Source of the DNA: Cerioporus squamosus
Lineage: Eukaryota > Basidiomycota > Agaricomycetes > Polyporales > Polyporaceae
Direction of reading: 5' to 3'
Length of the DNA stretch: 64,000 bases
Assembly: GCA_022592435.1 (NCBI GenBank)
Contig: JABYQS010000122.1
Location: 50,321-114,320, forward strand
Position numbers and translations under genes: made by a program. This document shows, in pieces, positions 10,571 through 23,480 of the stretch. The first letter of the stretch is position 1; every line of letters begins with the position of its first letter. The notes under the pieces are model-generated. The model was not told where the DNA came from and did not search any database. It worked only from the letters and a program-made list of their open reading frames with translations.

Positions 10571-13500
10571 ATGGCCAGTTCTCTACATACCACGCCGCGC
10601 GGACGAACGGTCCTCACACACACTCAACTGTGAGTGCACCCTCTAACTTTGGAGCCAGTACTTCCGATTGCTTACGTGCCTGGCACATTCTGAATCACTT
10701 TGGTAGACAAAGTCTGGAAAAGCATGAGCTGCTGGTAGGTCGTCACCTTGTTCAGATGCACTCAACTCGTCACTGCTGCTGACGTCTGTTCTACCGCGAC
10801 CTAGAACCTGCTGAAGACAGGCAACTACACCAAAGGGAAGGCAGCTGCGCTTCATTTCCGCAGTGAAGACGAGTTGCGCCGCCAGCTCACTGCAGGTGGC
10901 AAGTTCACGGTGGGCTGGTCGCGTGTCTCACGTTGGATGAAGTCACCGCCTGAACCTGCAATGGCGCCGACGCGAGGCCTTGCACAGCGAGAATGGCTGA
11001 TGGATGACCGCATTGTTGATTTGGTCAGGAAGGGCCGGCTTTCAATTCCCGAGACACATTCGGTCACGGTATGCAGTCCTACTCCAGCCTGGGTTCTAGT
11101 AAGAACTCATTGGTTCGCTCGCAGCCCGTCCATTCCATTCGACGTTCCACGAAATCTACCTCGCCTGCAGTTGACAACAAGGAGACTAGGGTACGTGTCT
11201 TTCTGTGGTGCATAGAGCATTCAGGACTTAACTTGATGCATAGGGCGAGGCCAGTGCGGTGAATGCAGAGGTGAGGCCGCCGAGCTTGTCTGCCTCGCTC
11301 GTCGCCCCTACCGTGGACTGGTTTTCCCGGTTCCCACAGCCGACTCGTGGGCACTCCGTCTCTCCGAGGCACGACTCAGAGATGCCAGCTCCAGGCGCAC
11401 GCGTTCTACGCGCAGGCCAGTGAGCCTGTGGTCCTGATCGGACCTACTATGGACACCAGTCGACTTCGGGCGTTACAAGCTGGGAGTCCTCTTCCGTCGG
11501 GGAAGTCCATATCCCACACATCGTCACTTCCCCGCTTGCCGAAGCCAACTCGGGGGCACTCGGTGGCTCCAGCCCAGTACTCCGGGGGTTCAACTGCAGC
11601 CGCGCCAGTTCTCCGTGCCGGCAGCGAGCCTGCGGTCCTGATGGGACCGACGCTAGACGTTCATCGACTTCGTGCATTACCAGGTGCGAGCGTCGCTCCG
11701 GAGGAGCCCACGTGCGACACATCACCCACGGAGGTTCTCCGCGCTCCGCCCCCTGACATCCCCCGCACGGCACCGGACAACAGCACCTCTGTTGTCGGCA
11801 TGCAGATCGACGATGACACCGCACCCTCCCAGATCACATCGACTTCTGGCCTTTCGACCCCCAGCCCTTCGGAGCGGGTAGGACATTCTCAAGTCCAACA
11901 TGTGCGGGAAGATGTAGGTGCGGCTTCTGGCCATGCAGCTCAGAATCCCCATGTGCCTGAGGCTACTGTGCCTGCTATGACAGGTGTGGAGGCCCCCGTC
12001 CGTCGTTCATTGTTGTCCCAGCCTGGTCGTGTCCGTTTGTTCGGTATGCCGCCATCACCCGCAGTTACAATGGCTGCTTCCTCCGCCTCTGCTCAAGCTC
12101 CTGCCCCAGAGGCGATTGTACCTGGCGTGTCGCCCTTGGGGGCTTCAAGCTCTGTGGTTACTGCGTGCGCCCTAGAACAAGATGTCAAGTTGGAGGAGAA
12201 TCGGTCACCCCCTTCCTCTGACAGCCGACCTACTGCAAGGTCATTCTTCCCGCCATCTCCCGACCCTGCAGTCCTGGAGTTGGAGGGGTTCTTGGCCGGT
12301 GCTTCACCAGCTCTCATCCGAGAGACTCCAGATAGTGAACGGTCGCGCTCTGCCAACGATGGGGTGGGCGAGCTGGGCGAGCTCTTTGCAGGGGCGCGAG
12401 ACGGCCCCCACGATGTCTTTGAGGCTGCAGTGGACAAGCCCGCCACAGTCTTTGAGGTGCTGCCGGACGAGCCCATGGAGGGCTTTGAGGTGCTGCCCGA
12501 GGAGCCCATGGAAGGCTTTGAGGCTGTGCCCGATGCGCCCAAGCCCACGGGAGGCTTTGAGGCAGCGTGGAACAACCTGGCGGATGTCTTTGAGGCCGCG
12601 CCGGCCTTTTCTGTCAGGGAACACGGTGATAGCGAAGGCTCAGGCTCAGAGAGGAGTTACTGCTCTGATGACGCTGATTCGGACGATGCACGAGACGACC
12701 CAGAAGAGCCAGGCCTTGCGCTCATCTGTGAAACCTTGGAGGCCTATGGATTCGTGAGTAACCTCGGTCCAAGTCCTAATTCGTGTGGTATAACATTTGA
12801 ACAGGTTGATTGGCGATACGAACCCAGTGACCGCGATTCATCCCCCCCCTCCACCCCTCCTCACTACCACGCTTCTTCTGAGGCAGAGACGGACTACAGT
12901 TGTGGTGATCTTAGCATCAACCGCAACACTGGGAAGAAAACCTATCGCCGCTTTCTCAATGCAGCCAGGAAAAGGAAGGCCGAGGTACGTTGGTTCCCTT
13001 CTCGATCTCCTGAAGCTGCTCGCTCAAGCGTCTTCTCGGCGGCTAGGCCACGGAGCGTCTGACTGGGTTGGACGATTCTGAGGTGGGACAATGGCCAGAG
13101 GCATTGAAATGGCGAGGTTCCGGCAAGATTGCGGCGTTCGGGGAAGACCGCACAGTTCCAGGTTGTTCCTCTCAGATTGTGGACGTACTGTGTGATGTCC
13201 CGATCTTCTTCGACCGGCGGCATGGTCTCTTCTCAGTCTCCTCCGCACATCTAGTTGGACATCTCATTCAATCCGTCACTGTGGAAAATGGTGCGTCTCA
13301 TCTCTCAGTTCTGCGTTCGTGGTTAATTCGTCTTTGTACTACTGTAGTCTGCGGTTACCTCGGAGTTCCAGTCAAGGTCGGCGGCAAGATCAGCACATGT
13401 AGACTGGCCTTCTGGGACCAGCCAGGTGGGAAATTGAAATCCCTGCACCGGGAGGTTCACATCGAGCTGTCGGTCCTGGACCCTGCGAAGTCCGCCCGTG

Positions 13501-15303
13501 ATTACCGCGATGTACGCCTTGGGGTGCAGTATGTTGTAGAGCCGGTGCGTTGTCGCTGCCATCTTGTGCCTCAATACTACTCGCTTACTTCTGTAGTATG
13601 TCCAGATTCCCTCGCCTCCTACCAAGAGTGCTCACGCAGTGGTCCCTTCGCTGGCTCAACATACCCGTCAACGAGTACAGTTGCCACCGCCCGTACAAGA
13701 GCCCGACACAGATGGGGCGCGCGCACACACGCCCCTGTCCTCCGTTCCCGATGACGAAGACGCCTACACCTCTGAGGATAAAGCACGGGCTATGCAACTC
13801 TGGCTCCACTCTCGGTTTGGCAAGTTGCCCCTGTACCGCGCGATCGTGGGTGCCACACGTCAGAAGTCCGAACATGCTGCAACACTGTTGGAGTGGGTGA
13901 GGTTTGCTAAGGAGGTCAAGGACGCGGGCCCTGCCGACAACTCTGCGCACACAGCCGCTCGAGGTCAGTACGTGTCTAGAACCGCCCTGGGCATATTTCT
14001 GGGCCGTGGCCACGACTGGGTCAAAGACGCTTTGGATGCACAACAGATTATCGAAGCGCGCATTCCTGCCGTAGGCCAGCTGACGAGCATGCTTGTTACC
14101 AAGGGTGTCATGTTGGGTGCAAGGACACTGCGGAAGGCCTGCGAGGCTGCCAGGGATGGCAAACCACTCCAGCTGCCCCGTCGCGGTCGAGGGAAGACTG
14201 GGCATGCGGAAGACACTGAGGAGTCGAGCGATGGGGGACCCCGCCACAGTCACACGCCTGTCTGCAAGGATAAGCCCAAGCCGCGTCCAAGGCCGATGAA
14301 GAAGGCACGCACAGAGCACCCTCACGAAAGTACGTGGTGTGCTCCTTTTTTCCTATCGCTCAGGCTAACCTCTTCCCGCTTACAACCATAGGCGACCTCA
14401 CCGATCGTGATGGGGAAGGTGAGCTAGTAGATGCTACACCCCCGCCCAATCAACTGTCTTTGGCAGGGTCAAGCCGGCCAAATGGCGGTGAGTCGGACGT
14501 TGGCCCTGACAGCGAGCATGGCAGCGATGTCAGCTCGGAGAGTCTGCCAAAGGACCCCAGAGAGGAGTGCTCTCCCAGCAGCTCAAAAGACGAAGAGGCT
14601 TCCAACACCCAGAGGAGCGACGAGGAAGCGGAGACAAACCGCGCAGTGGAGGCAGAGGACTCAGGAGCGGAGGTGGACGAAGACGGGGATCAGGCAGTAG
14701 AGGCAGGCGGTCGTGTTGATGAGAAGAAAGTGAAGGACGCAGGTAAAGGTCACCAGCGTGCAGTCCAGCTTGGTAAGGGTTTCAGGTCCAGGCGTGTGTC
14801 CATCGCACTCACCCCTCGCAGCCAGGTCTCCTCCCTCTTCCCGGAGAGTTGGGGTGCAGGTTCAGATACCCCCTACGCGTGCACCTGATACAGACGACGG
14901 TATGTCCCTTTGCGCATGCGTCCATGTACCTGGGACCTTATCAATACCTCAGATCTGTACGCTTCTCCGCCACTGCCTAAGATCACCAAGCGCTATAAGG
15001 CGCGTCTTCCTTCTTCTGACGACGGTGAGCGCTCTGGTGTATCGAGCTAGCAAAGTGCTTCCTGCTCACTCATCCACAGAGATAACATACTCTGTGTCGG
15101 CCAAACCAGCGGAGCCAAGGATGGTGACCCCTCAACAGGGCCCCTCTGTTAGCGCCAGACTGAGTTCACTGGCTGCTGGGAGCAGAGAACGAGGCCCACG
15201 TCCTGTAGCAGGGACACCCTTGCCGACCGCATCTGTTCGCCCTGCTGCAAGAGCTGGCAAGCCATCGCAGCCGCTCTTTAAGATCCAGGTGGTGCGTCAG
15301 TAG
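10571..15303 (+). CDS. Large disordered protein with internal repeats, unknown function
   Basis: The ATG at 10571 opens a series of exons with matching phase: 10571-10629, 10707-10734, 10805-11068, 11125-11190, 11244-11270, then about 11341-12752, 12806-12983 and on to the TAG at 15303. The product is roughly 1,100-1,200 residues. The N-terminus looks folded (TKGKAAALHFRSEDELRRQ). Two copies of a PTRGHSV..LRAGSEP..RLRAL block follow. Then comes a Glu/Pro array at 12412-12606 of short units around FEVLPEEPMEG. A folded middle part (about 13080-13540) and a helical basic segment (about 13790-14330, with FAKEVKDAG) follow, then an acidic Ser/Glu tail. One single-base frame break lies near 11417, where GGCC replaces an expected GGC. 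I recognise no family. The gene ends 46 bp from the convergent F-box-like gene. Confidence 0.6.
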
Positions 15304-15348
15304 CATTCCTTGTGGTATGAGCTATCCTGTCGAATACATCGTCATACA

Positions 15349-16458
15349 CTAGTCCTGTAAGTATACCATGTCCTCCCCTACGAAAGTCGGCGCAATATGA
15401 ATACACAGCTTGCGTATCCGGCTCTCCCCCTCCATGCAGTTCCAATCATCAACGTCCTCCTCCAACGGGTCTGGCTGGCACCGGGGTGCTCGTCCGCGGC
15501 GGTGAGTATACCAGTCCCATGGGGTGAAGATGCTGCCCTCCTCATCCGGGCAGACAATCAGATCTCTCCACGCTGACGAAGGGTCCAACACTGCCATCAG
15601 GCAGCCCCGGTCTCCCCAGTAGCGCATGTTGCACTGGCACAGGTAGAAGTGCCTGACGCAGGGGGGTCTGGGGAAACAGTCGGTGCAGCCCGTACCGTGT
15701 TCACATCCCTCGTGGGGTCTAGGGACGATGAAGTCGAGGGCATTGCAGGAGAACCGGAAACCGGCGTTGGTCACCAGCCAGATATTCCTGACCAGCTCCA
15801 GGCGGGTACTCTCTTCGATGTGGTAAGAGAGTCGGGCGGTGTCCCGATGAAGACCCAGCCGACGTAGTGTCATACACGGGTATGCGCATCCCATGAGGAC
15901 GGGGGAGAAGAAGCAGAGGAGAGCCGTATTGCGTAGGCAGCTGATCGGCCCTAGGGGCGAGGGGTACCCAGTGCCCACGACGCGGATGTATTGCCTGGAA
16001 CTGCCCTTGACTTTGAACGTCGTGGTTATGCGATGCGGTGGGCCGTCGGCCGCCTCCTCATCGCAAAGATTTGGTCTGCCTGGTCGCCGTTGGAACTTGA
16101 GGACCTCAACCACCGGTAAAGAGGTGCGAACGTAGTCCTTGAACGCTTTCTCAGAGCTGTACTTCACAGTGACCTCGAGATCTTTGCTCAGGATGTTGCG
16201 GTCGCGCAGGAACAGTGCCAGAGCGGCCTGGCTACTGACGACCGCACCAAACTTCACGAGCGCGGCCAGAAAGCCATCCGGGTCCGGGAGGTAGTGACCG
16301 ACAATGCGCCGCATGTCGACGCGGATCTCGGAGTCGGCGAGCTCCTTGAAGTGACGGCTGACAAGTCGGCAGCGTAGGAGCGGGAGGATGTCCAGTTCGG
16401 CCATGATAGCCAGCACAGTGCAGGCAGAAAGTCTGTACAAGACTGGCGATGAACACAT
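15349..16458 (-). CDS. F-box-like protein, single exon
   Basis: The open frame of 369 residues starts at the ATG at 16458. Residues 10-45 read like the second half of an F-box (TVLAIMAELDILPLLRCRLVSR, broken here as LDILPLLRCRLVSRHFKELA). F-box proteins recruit substrates to SCF ubiquitin ligases. Agaricomycetes carry many lineage-specific copies, often single-exon. The central part has a Cys/His-rich patch (CEHGTGCTDC and CQC, about 250-280) that could bind metal. The usual LPPEIL-type start of the F-box is missing, so the true start may lie in an upstream exon. It is convergent with the gene ending at 15303. Confidence 0.6.
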   Translation of the reverse strand: MCSSPVLYRLSACTVLAIMAELDILPLLRCRLVSRHFKELADSEIRVDMRRIVGHYLPDPDGFLAALVKFGAVVSSQAALALFLRDRNILSKDLEVTVKYSSEKAFKDYVRTSLPVVEVLKFQRRPGRPNLCDEEAADGPPHRITTTFKVKGSSRQYIRVVGTGYPSPLGPISCLRNTALLCFFSPVLMGCAYPCMTLRRLGLHRDTARLSYHIEESTRLELVRNIWLVTNAGFRFSCNALDFIVPRPHEGCEHGTGCTDCFPRPPCVRHFYLCQCNMRYWGDRGCLMAVLDPSSAWRDLIVCPDEEGSIFTPWDWYTHRRGRAPRCQPDPLEEDVDDWNCMEGESRIRKLCIHIAPTFVGEDMVYLQD

Positions 16459-17039
16459 GCTTTGCAGTGTGGCAGGAGAACGGTGTGACTTACCCTAGCA
16501 CACCTTTGCTCGCGTTCTCTGCAGCAATGTCGTGCGGCATGTTGCAGGTATGTCGCAGGTATGTCGCAGGTGGGATGCACAATGGTTCTGCGGCGATCAT
16601 ATATTATCTCGCACAACGGCTGTTGACCTCTGGAGCACTATCGGATTGCAGTCGGAGTTTGCATCGGGGATGTCCGTCCTGCTACACTATCCCCACGCGG
16701 GGACTCGGCAGTGTTAGGAATGTGAAAGACTGCAATTCCGATGTAGGAAGTCAATAGTAGCTTAGGGTTACCTGCACGCAGAGTCTCTGGCGGGGGCTCA
16801 CCTACCAAATGCCTGGCTTAGGCATCGGGCGCACCGTAGGAGTGTAGCGGCAAGGTAGCCTTCAATTGTTGTGCATTTACGCAAATGTCTAGATAAGTAC
16901 ATGCCCCGCTTAACGCGAGATGGTCTCGACTACTGAAAGTGCCTGCAGCCGATAAGTACATGCCTCGCTTCACGCGAGACGGTCTCGACTGCTGAGGGTG
17001 CGTGCAGCCAAGGCCGCTGGCACGTAGGTACCCTGGGGT
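16459..17039. other. Non-coding stretch upstream of the F-box-like gene
   Basis: A direct repeat of ATGTCGCAGGT lies near 16550-16570, and a duplicated TAAGTACATGCC..CGCGAGA..GGTCTCGACT segment at about 16895-16992. No coding signal is seen. Confidence 0.4.
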
Positions 17040-17300
17040 GGCATGGTGGCCTCCGCAGGTCCGTGGCGTTGGGCGACTGAACCGGGTGGCGTGGTGGCCT
17101 CCGCGGCGGCATCGGGGTGCTTTGTGCAGCACCCGCGGTGGTGTGGTGCCCTCCGCGGGTTCGAGGCGTTTAGCGACTGGACCGGGTGGCGTGGTGGCCT
17201 CCTCGGCGGCATCGGGGTGCTTTGTGCAGCACCCGCGGTGGTGTGGTGGCCTCCGCGGGCTGGGGTGCAAGCGCGTGGTGGTGTGGTGGCCTCCGCGCGC
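17040..17300 (+). repeat. 100-bp tandem GC-rich repeat
   Basis: ACCGGGTGGCGTGGTGG occurs at 17081 and again at 17181, exactly 100 bp apart, with the intervening text about 90 percent alike. Related half-units with GTGGTGTGGTGGCCTCC occur before and after. A diverged copy of the same GTGGTGTGGTGG..TCTCC text is found at about 20200-20285. Long open frames across this stretch on both strands come from the repeat and are not called as genes. Confidence 0.8.
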
Positions 17301-17450
17301 AGCAATGGGTAGCCAGGTGATGGTCCAAGCGCGAGGGAGCACTCGAAGTCGAGAAATTGGACGACTGAGGCTTTGGGGGTTTGGGGTAATAGAGGAGGTG
17401 ACTCACCGACGTGTCCTGCCTAAGCCTGGACTGGGTCTCCACTACCAACC

Positions 17451-17476
17451 GTCCTCCTCCTCCTCCTCCTCCTCCT
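17451..17476 (+). repeat. (TCC)n microsatellite
   Basis: About eight consecutive TCC/CTC triplets are seen directly in the sequence. Confidence 0.85.
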
Positions 17477-18700
17477 GCCGTGTAAACGCTTCCGCAAACG
17501 TTTATGAGAAGCCGCCCGCGAATTCGCCGCCTACAGCGGTTAGTCAGCTGAGATGAAGCGACTTCAGTAAAAAGACGCACCGTTGGGCCAGGTAGGGACT
17601 CTGAAACACCCGGGGCAGACGTCGCAGGGCTTTCAACGCGGGGTGTGCAAGGAGTGAGGCGACTTGCACAGAGCCTATAAGGCCAGAGTGTCCGCGGCGA
17701 TGTGCACGACCGTTGTTTTGGAGGCGAGCTGGCGGCAAAAGGCTGTAACTGCGCACATTGTGATCGACGCCAACGTTCTTCCGGAACCTCAAGAACACGC
17801 ACCAGAATTCCACTCCAGCACGGCGGGCGAACGGTACCTGACCTCTTCAGGGATGTGCTGAGCTCGTGCCCTTGCACCTTGCCTTCAGTAGTGTCCAAGC
17901 GACGTATTCGTGCTATCGCTCTGGCTCCGTTAGAGGCACAAAGGATGGACGAAGAGCAGGGGAGAGGGGGCGAGGAAGAGTCACCCGCCAAGGAGAAGCG
18001 TGAAGATAGGCGCGTGCCGAGTCGGGGCATCGTGTGGCCGCGAGTGGCTGTGCAGATTCAGATCGATGCAGCGCGTGGCGCCTATCGCGTCCATCTGTAC
18101 CCTCCTCCTTCCAAACCCCATCCGCAGTTGAGTGCACTGGCGCATATCTACCTCAGTGCTACGAGAGCGCTGAGACGCTAAGCGCAAACTGACTTGCCTG
18201 TCAGCGCAAGTCTGGACACTCCTTGGGAATTCTGCCGTCCAGGGGGCTGCTCACAGGTCGGTGCCGCCACCATCTGAAACACTACGGTTGCTGATGTTCT
18301 ACGCCACATAATTCCGAGGTCTTTTCAAAGCAGTCTGGACGAGGATCATAATTGACGCAAGTGGAGGTCACGACCGGCGATCGCAACGCCGAGACATGAC
18401 TGAGGTACCGTTATCGCACCAATGGCTCGGCCGCTCATTTATCACCCTCGCAGCTTTTGACCCATCGGATACCATCGGCGTAGGTTTTGACCGAGTAGCC
18501 TTGACACACGCCTGAGCCCTCATCCCGAGGAAGTGAACCACGGTCGCGCTTCCTTGCGCGTCACACGTCTGCCCTCAGCCGACCCGAACATCACCCCAGA
18601 GGGTCTCGCGATCAGGGTGCAGGGCCTCGATCGGGAATATATGGTACGCCCTCCCCTGGGTCTATATCTCCTAACCTGACCGCCCAGCCATGTTTAGCTC
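17477..18700. other. No supportable gene
   Basis: A plus-strand frame of about 160 codons ends at 18181 with Glu/Arg-rich text, but it shows no motif and no convincing neighbouring exons. I see no repeat structure here. Confidence 0.35.
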
Positions 18701-18730
18701 ACCATTCCGCTATCACTGGAACGAGTGCGG

Positions 18731-19013
18731 GCTTCCAAACACGATGTGCAGCCATTTTGGCACGGATTCTTCGCCACGGACCTATACAATGAGCTCACGG
18801 GATACCAGCTGCGCGCCCTGATCAATGCCGTAGGGAACTTGCTTCACTTCAGTACCGCTGGAGATTCCCCCTCGACGCGAGCGCTCTGGGATGAATTCCA
18901 TGTGCTTGCGGTCATCGCTGCCGACGACACGCTCCTACCTCGGCCCGAGGATTGTCACGAGAAGCTTCTCGTGCCCTTGTTGATATGGACCCTTCTTCGC
19001 AACCCGGTACGTC
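18731..19013 (+). pseudogene. Fragment of unknown gene, LWDEF family copy A
   Basis: The translated stretch contains AVGNLLHFST, ALWDEFHVLA and KLLVPLLIWTLLR. It aligns end to end with a second stretch at about 27850-28107 (AVGCMLYFSS, ALWTEFDVALAD, ELLLEPLLLWATSR). The shared spacing and chemistry show homology. A GT donor follows at about 19014, so this may be one exon of a multi-exon gene. I cannot connect the neighbouring exons with confidence and do not recognise the family. Confidence 0.45.
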
Positions 19014-22000
19014 GGTGTCTCCATGTCTCCCCGACATGATATCAGGGGACCATGTTCACGGTGCGTACGCCTACAGGGATCGCTTCGTCTCCCTGAGGCT
19101 TCAATCCAAAGAGCGTGGGCTAGCTCTGACGCGTGCGCAGTTGAAGAGAAGCACGATGGTCCGGAGGCCAACGTCCGGCGCCCGTAGATCTTGTATGGCG
19201 GACAACATACCAAGGAGCAAGTTGGAGGCGAGGCGGGGGGCGTGGGTCGACATTCGTAGAGTAGCATGCGATGGGGAGCTGTAGTGGGCATTCACCGTGG
19301 ACAACGCGCAGGCGGCGATGCCGCCGCAGACCTTGCCAATGAACGTCAGACGATAGTCCTTGTACTCTGCAGCTTATGCTAACGTGCCGTCACACTCGCG
19401 CCCTACGAGTCGGTCGATGATCCCGGGGATTCAGCGCTCCCGAGGCTGCCTACTTTCGTCCGTTCCTCTAAGTACATTGCCTAGGAGTCGTGTCACGCCA
19501 CCGTGCAGCAACCTCCTGAATATAAGTCCAAGGTATCCCTTACAATGTCCTCGTGAGCTCCGCATGCCGTCTACTTGGATGAGACGCTACAACAAATCAT
19601 GGGGGGGCTGAGATGTCACGCGGAACGGGGGTCGAAGCTCTACGAACTCGAGCTGGAAATGGACGTGGATCGCGATGAAGGAGACGTCTCGCCGATGCGG
19701 CAGATTGACTTGCCCAGGTTGAAGGAGTTCGCGGATGTCGTACATCATAAGAGATGTGCTTACTGAGCTTTATAGTATGAACGTGCGGTCCTCCTAAGCT
19801 TCAGCAGCGCGGCGAACCCGGTGGACGGTATCAAACCGGGTTGGATGACCATGTGGAGATCATCCACATGCCAGTTGCTGAACACGAGGACATCGTGCTT
19901 GCGAGTGCGGACGAAAGTCCAGATGACCGGCCCTGCGATCAACGCTGTGTGCCCACAACAGGTGAGCAGACATCGAACTCTGTCATGGACAGGGCGTATC
20001 TACCTGTCAGCAAAAGGTTCGTGGCAAGAGGCAGGCAGTATAGCACCCTAATAAACGGCCGGAGAGTGGGTGCATCGACGAAGGGCTCCGAGTGACGTTG
20101 TGGTCTCCCGAGGGACCGCGCCTGTACGAGACGGATGTTTCTCCCCGGGAGCTCATGTCTCTTCCCCAGCCCCCGTCCCTCCTCACACACCACCTTGAGC
20201 ACTCCAGGTGGCGTTGTGACCTCCTGGTCGGCGTAGCATTGTGGGAGGGTGCGCCCAGGGTGGTGTGGTGGTCTCCCTGCGGGCTGGTCGCCGTGCGGCA
20301 TGTAGGCAAGTACGAGGGGGGGAGTGTAACATCGAGGATTTGGACGATGCAACAACGGGGAAAAGGGATGCTGGCCCGAACGACTTGTGACTCACCGATG
20401 TTTCCCATCATCTCCTCGATCTATTCCACCATCCACACAATGCGTCACTAACACAATTCCTCATGAGGAAGCCCGTCGCGGTAGGCGCGTAACCGCAGCA
20501 GAAGGACATAAGTTGTGGGAGACATGCGTAGCGGGGCGTGTACTGGCATATCGCGTCGACTTCCCGGCGCGGGCGCCGCTCAATAACACAAGTTAAGCCG
20601 TTCGAAACGATTCAATGGATTCGTGAGGGTACAGACCAGTGTAGTTCTTTCGCAAAGGTCAACCCCGGCGTGCTGGACGACAGCGGCTCCCACCGCGCGG
20701 TAGCAGCACAACTCCATCAAACTTCCACCGACCTGGATAATCTCGTCAGATACCATGTGGGTTGTCCGTATGACCGCGGGGCCGAGAAGCTTACGCAGTT
20801 GCGAAGGACGCGGTTGCGCATCTCTAACACTTTCAGGTCGAGTCTCAGCGGGGGCCGCACCCAACGATCCTTGGTCTGTCTCCTGAAGAGACTCGACTGA
20901 GAAATCAAGTTAGCGACAGACGACATCAACAGGATTGCACTTGTGGTGTCATAGATCGATCTACTCACCTAGAGGACCGCGGGCGATTGCGGACTCTGGA
21001 CCATCTGGACGACATTGGCGGGTGGCATTTGTTTCTCTCCGGGTTCAGCACAACCCTTATTGTCGCTCCGGGCGTTTGACGACCGTCGAAGGGCACTTTC
21101 GGACTCAACGTCATCTGCTCGAGTCTCCCGAGAGATTTGCCTCTCTGGCCAGCCGGCGTTATCGAAGTTTTCGGGTAACATGTTCGCGTTGAACGACCGC
21201 GGTGTGTGAGGCTGAGAAGACTGAGATGCTGGGCTGGAGTTCGCTCGGGGAGCCCGGCGCGCCTCCGGGAGGTATGGATCTAGGATGAGTGGTTTATGAG
21301 ACCCAAACGTACTGTGAGACGCTGATGCTCTGCTCACCTGTAAGCTCACGCTTCCTCACTCTTCCCTGGGGCGAGGGCGACCTATACTGCTTCGGGAGAC
21401 TGGGCGACCCCAGCGCGTGGGACTCTAAGTCTTCTGACTCACACAAACCAGGGTGGCGATACGCGACGTGCATGAGACTCAGTGCACGCTCGTGGTGGGA
21501 TGTACTCACCCAATTTCAACGGCTCGCCGGCTGGGCTGGAATGCGGGGCATCTGTACCAGGTCATCGGTGTCAACCAGGCGCTGCATTCGTGACGCGATG
21601 CCTCCTACTAACTCGTCTCCCTCTGCCCGGAGGAAGTGCTATTTGCTGGGTGTGAAACTGCGCAGAGGAGACGAAGGCGATAAGTTTGGATCCCGCACTG
21701 GAGAAGGTCACACGTGGAAGCGACGTCGACCTCAGACATACCTGTAGGTGTTATGTAATCCAACGTCGGAGAGCGTCGACGCATGTCTTCAGCAGCAACT
21801 GAAAGGTGTGAGTGAGCACGCCATGGCCTCGCGCTACGCACGGCGTGCCACGCACCAGCTTGCTTGGAGCGATCCCAGGTCAAAGATCGTCGTCCGTTGC
21901 CATCAGACTCATGCGACGATGGCGAGGCTCCACCAGCGGGAGAGTGGCGTGCATCATGAGCTGCTGCCGAACGTAAGCACCTATCCTGTCAGGCGTGGGG

Positions 22001-23480
22001 GCCAGGACTCACAGGGGGTTGTCTCCATTCTGGATGGAGTCACTATCAGCGGTGCCGCCCCCTGTGGCTCTTCGCGCGTACCGTGTTGCCGAAGGGCCTC
22101 TGAATCATGGTCGTACCCGTCCATGTTGTTTTTGTCGGAGTGATGAGGTGCTAATTCGTAACCGTCAAGTGTGTACCCTGATCCATCACTGCAGGTGTGC
22201 GTACGTACCGCATCGATCCCCAGCAGCCCGCCAGGAAGAGATCTCGAACTCATTGAAGACCGTACCGTGAACAATTCTCTCACCGCCTACGTCTGCTGTG
22301 AATGCGAAACCCACAGGACACGTCGAGATGGCTCACCTTCAGGGGTCCGCTCAACCTGACATCCCTGGATTTGTTGTGTTCCTGAACTTTGTTCAGCGCC
22401 CGAGATCTCATCAGCTAAGATCCTGCATACCTTGCTTGCCTCCGTGCTCCTGCTCCGCGCGCATCCGCTGGAGATCTGCAGCAGGTCAGGCCAGACTCGA
22501 CGGGCAATCACAGATAGCACGCACGGCCCCAGATGGAGAGAGGTTGTGCCACCGTGATTCGCTGCGTGGCCGCTTTTATGTTGCGTCAGCTCGGGCGTGG
22601 TTTACCTGACCCATAGCATACCTCCGTGCGATGGCGATTGATTGACTTGCTCGAAGGTCATACTTTGAGAGCCTTCAATGCCACAGTCAGACTGACAAGA
22701 GTGGGACATCCAACTCGTGCAAACATACCTGTCAACGCCGGATGCGACTGTTGCACAAACATGCGCTGTATGACTACGGAGCGCAAGCTTGAGATCGGAC
22801 GGGTTGAATTGTAAGTCACGCTAACCTTGACTCCCTTCGACGCGTTGCTCCAATCGAATACTTTGCTGCACTGGGTGTGTGTGAGTTACGGTATTCTAAC
22901 ACCGATGTGGTGTCTGCACTTACCTCGGCCATCCTCGGCGGTCTGCGTGGCCCGGATTGTATGAGTCTCCCAACTTGCAACGTGCCGTGTGTCCGAGTGA
23001 CCGGGCGCAGAGGCTGGGCTCGCCGGCGTACAGGTCCTACATTCAACTTCATTATCAGAGGACGTAAGGAAGGCTCACCATTCTTATCCTGGTCGTTCAT
23101 CGAGGCGGGCGCAGGCGTGCAGGAAGGACGGGGAGTCAAGTCGCGGTGGGCCACACCAGTTCTCTGTAAGTACCAATCACGCGCAAAGGCGAGATTTTTG
23201 CGCCGAGCCGATCCTCCTCGCGTATGCTGCGTAACCCCAGCCCGGCCAAGCCACGCCGGAAGTCTCCTTCCGAGGGCGGCGTCAGAACCAATCTCTGCGC
23301 ATGTCTCCGGCCGTCGGTGGCGAACCTTGGTCAGCATTGAGACTGGGCGTACTTGAAGGAAGTGCCCATTGAAGAGGAGGCGAGATTCCAAGACTGAAAG
23401 CTGAGAGAAGAGCTCGCAGAAGAGTCCGCCTAGCGCCAGCCCCATGGGAGGTGCCTGCCATGTGGGAGAGGGAGCGCTGA
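19014..23480. other. Long stretch with no recognised gene
   Basis: Many short open frames occur on both strands, none with a family motif I can name. A diverged copy of the 17-kb repeat lies at about 20200-20285. Several potential exons with Cys pairs (for example near 22700-22760) could belong to the unknown LWDEF gene, but no model has consistent phase. Degenerate cargo or relic transposon sequence is the likeliest content. Confidence 0.35.

Noticed and set aside
17170..18030. 286-codon minus-strand open frame
   Set aside because: It runs through the 100-bp repeat and TCC microsatellite and has no motif; judged a by-product of GC-rich repeats.
22816..23445. 209-codon minus-strand open frame
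   Set aside because: No motif, no exon partners, and an equally long overlapping frame on the other strand.
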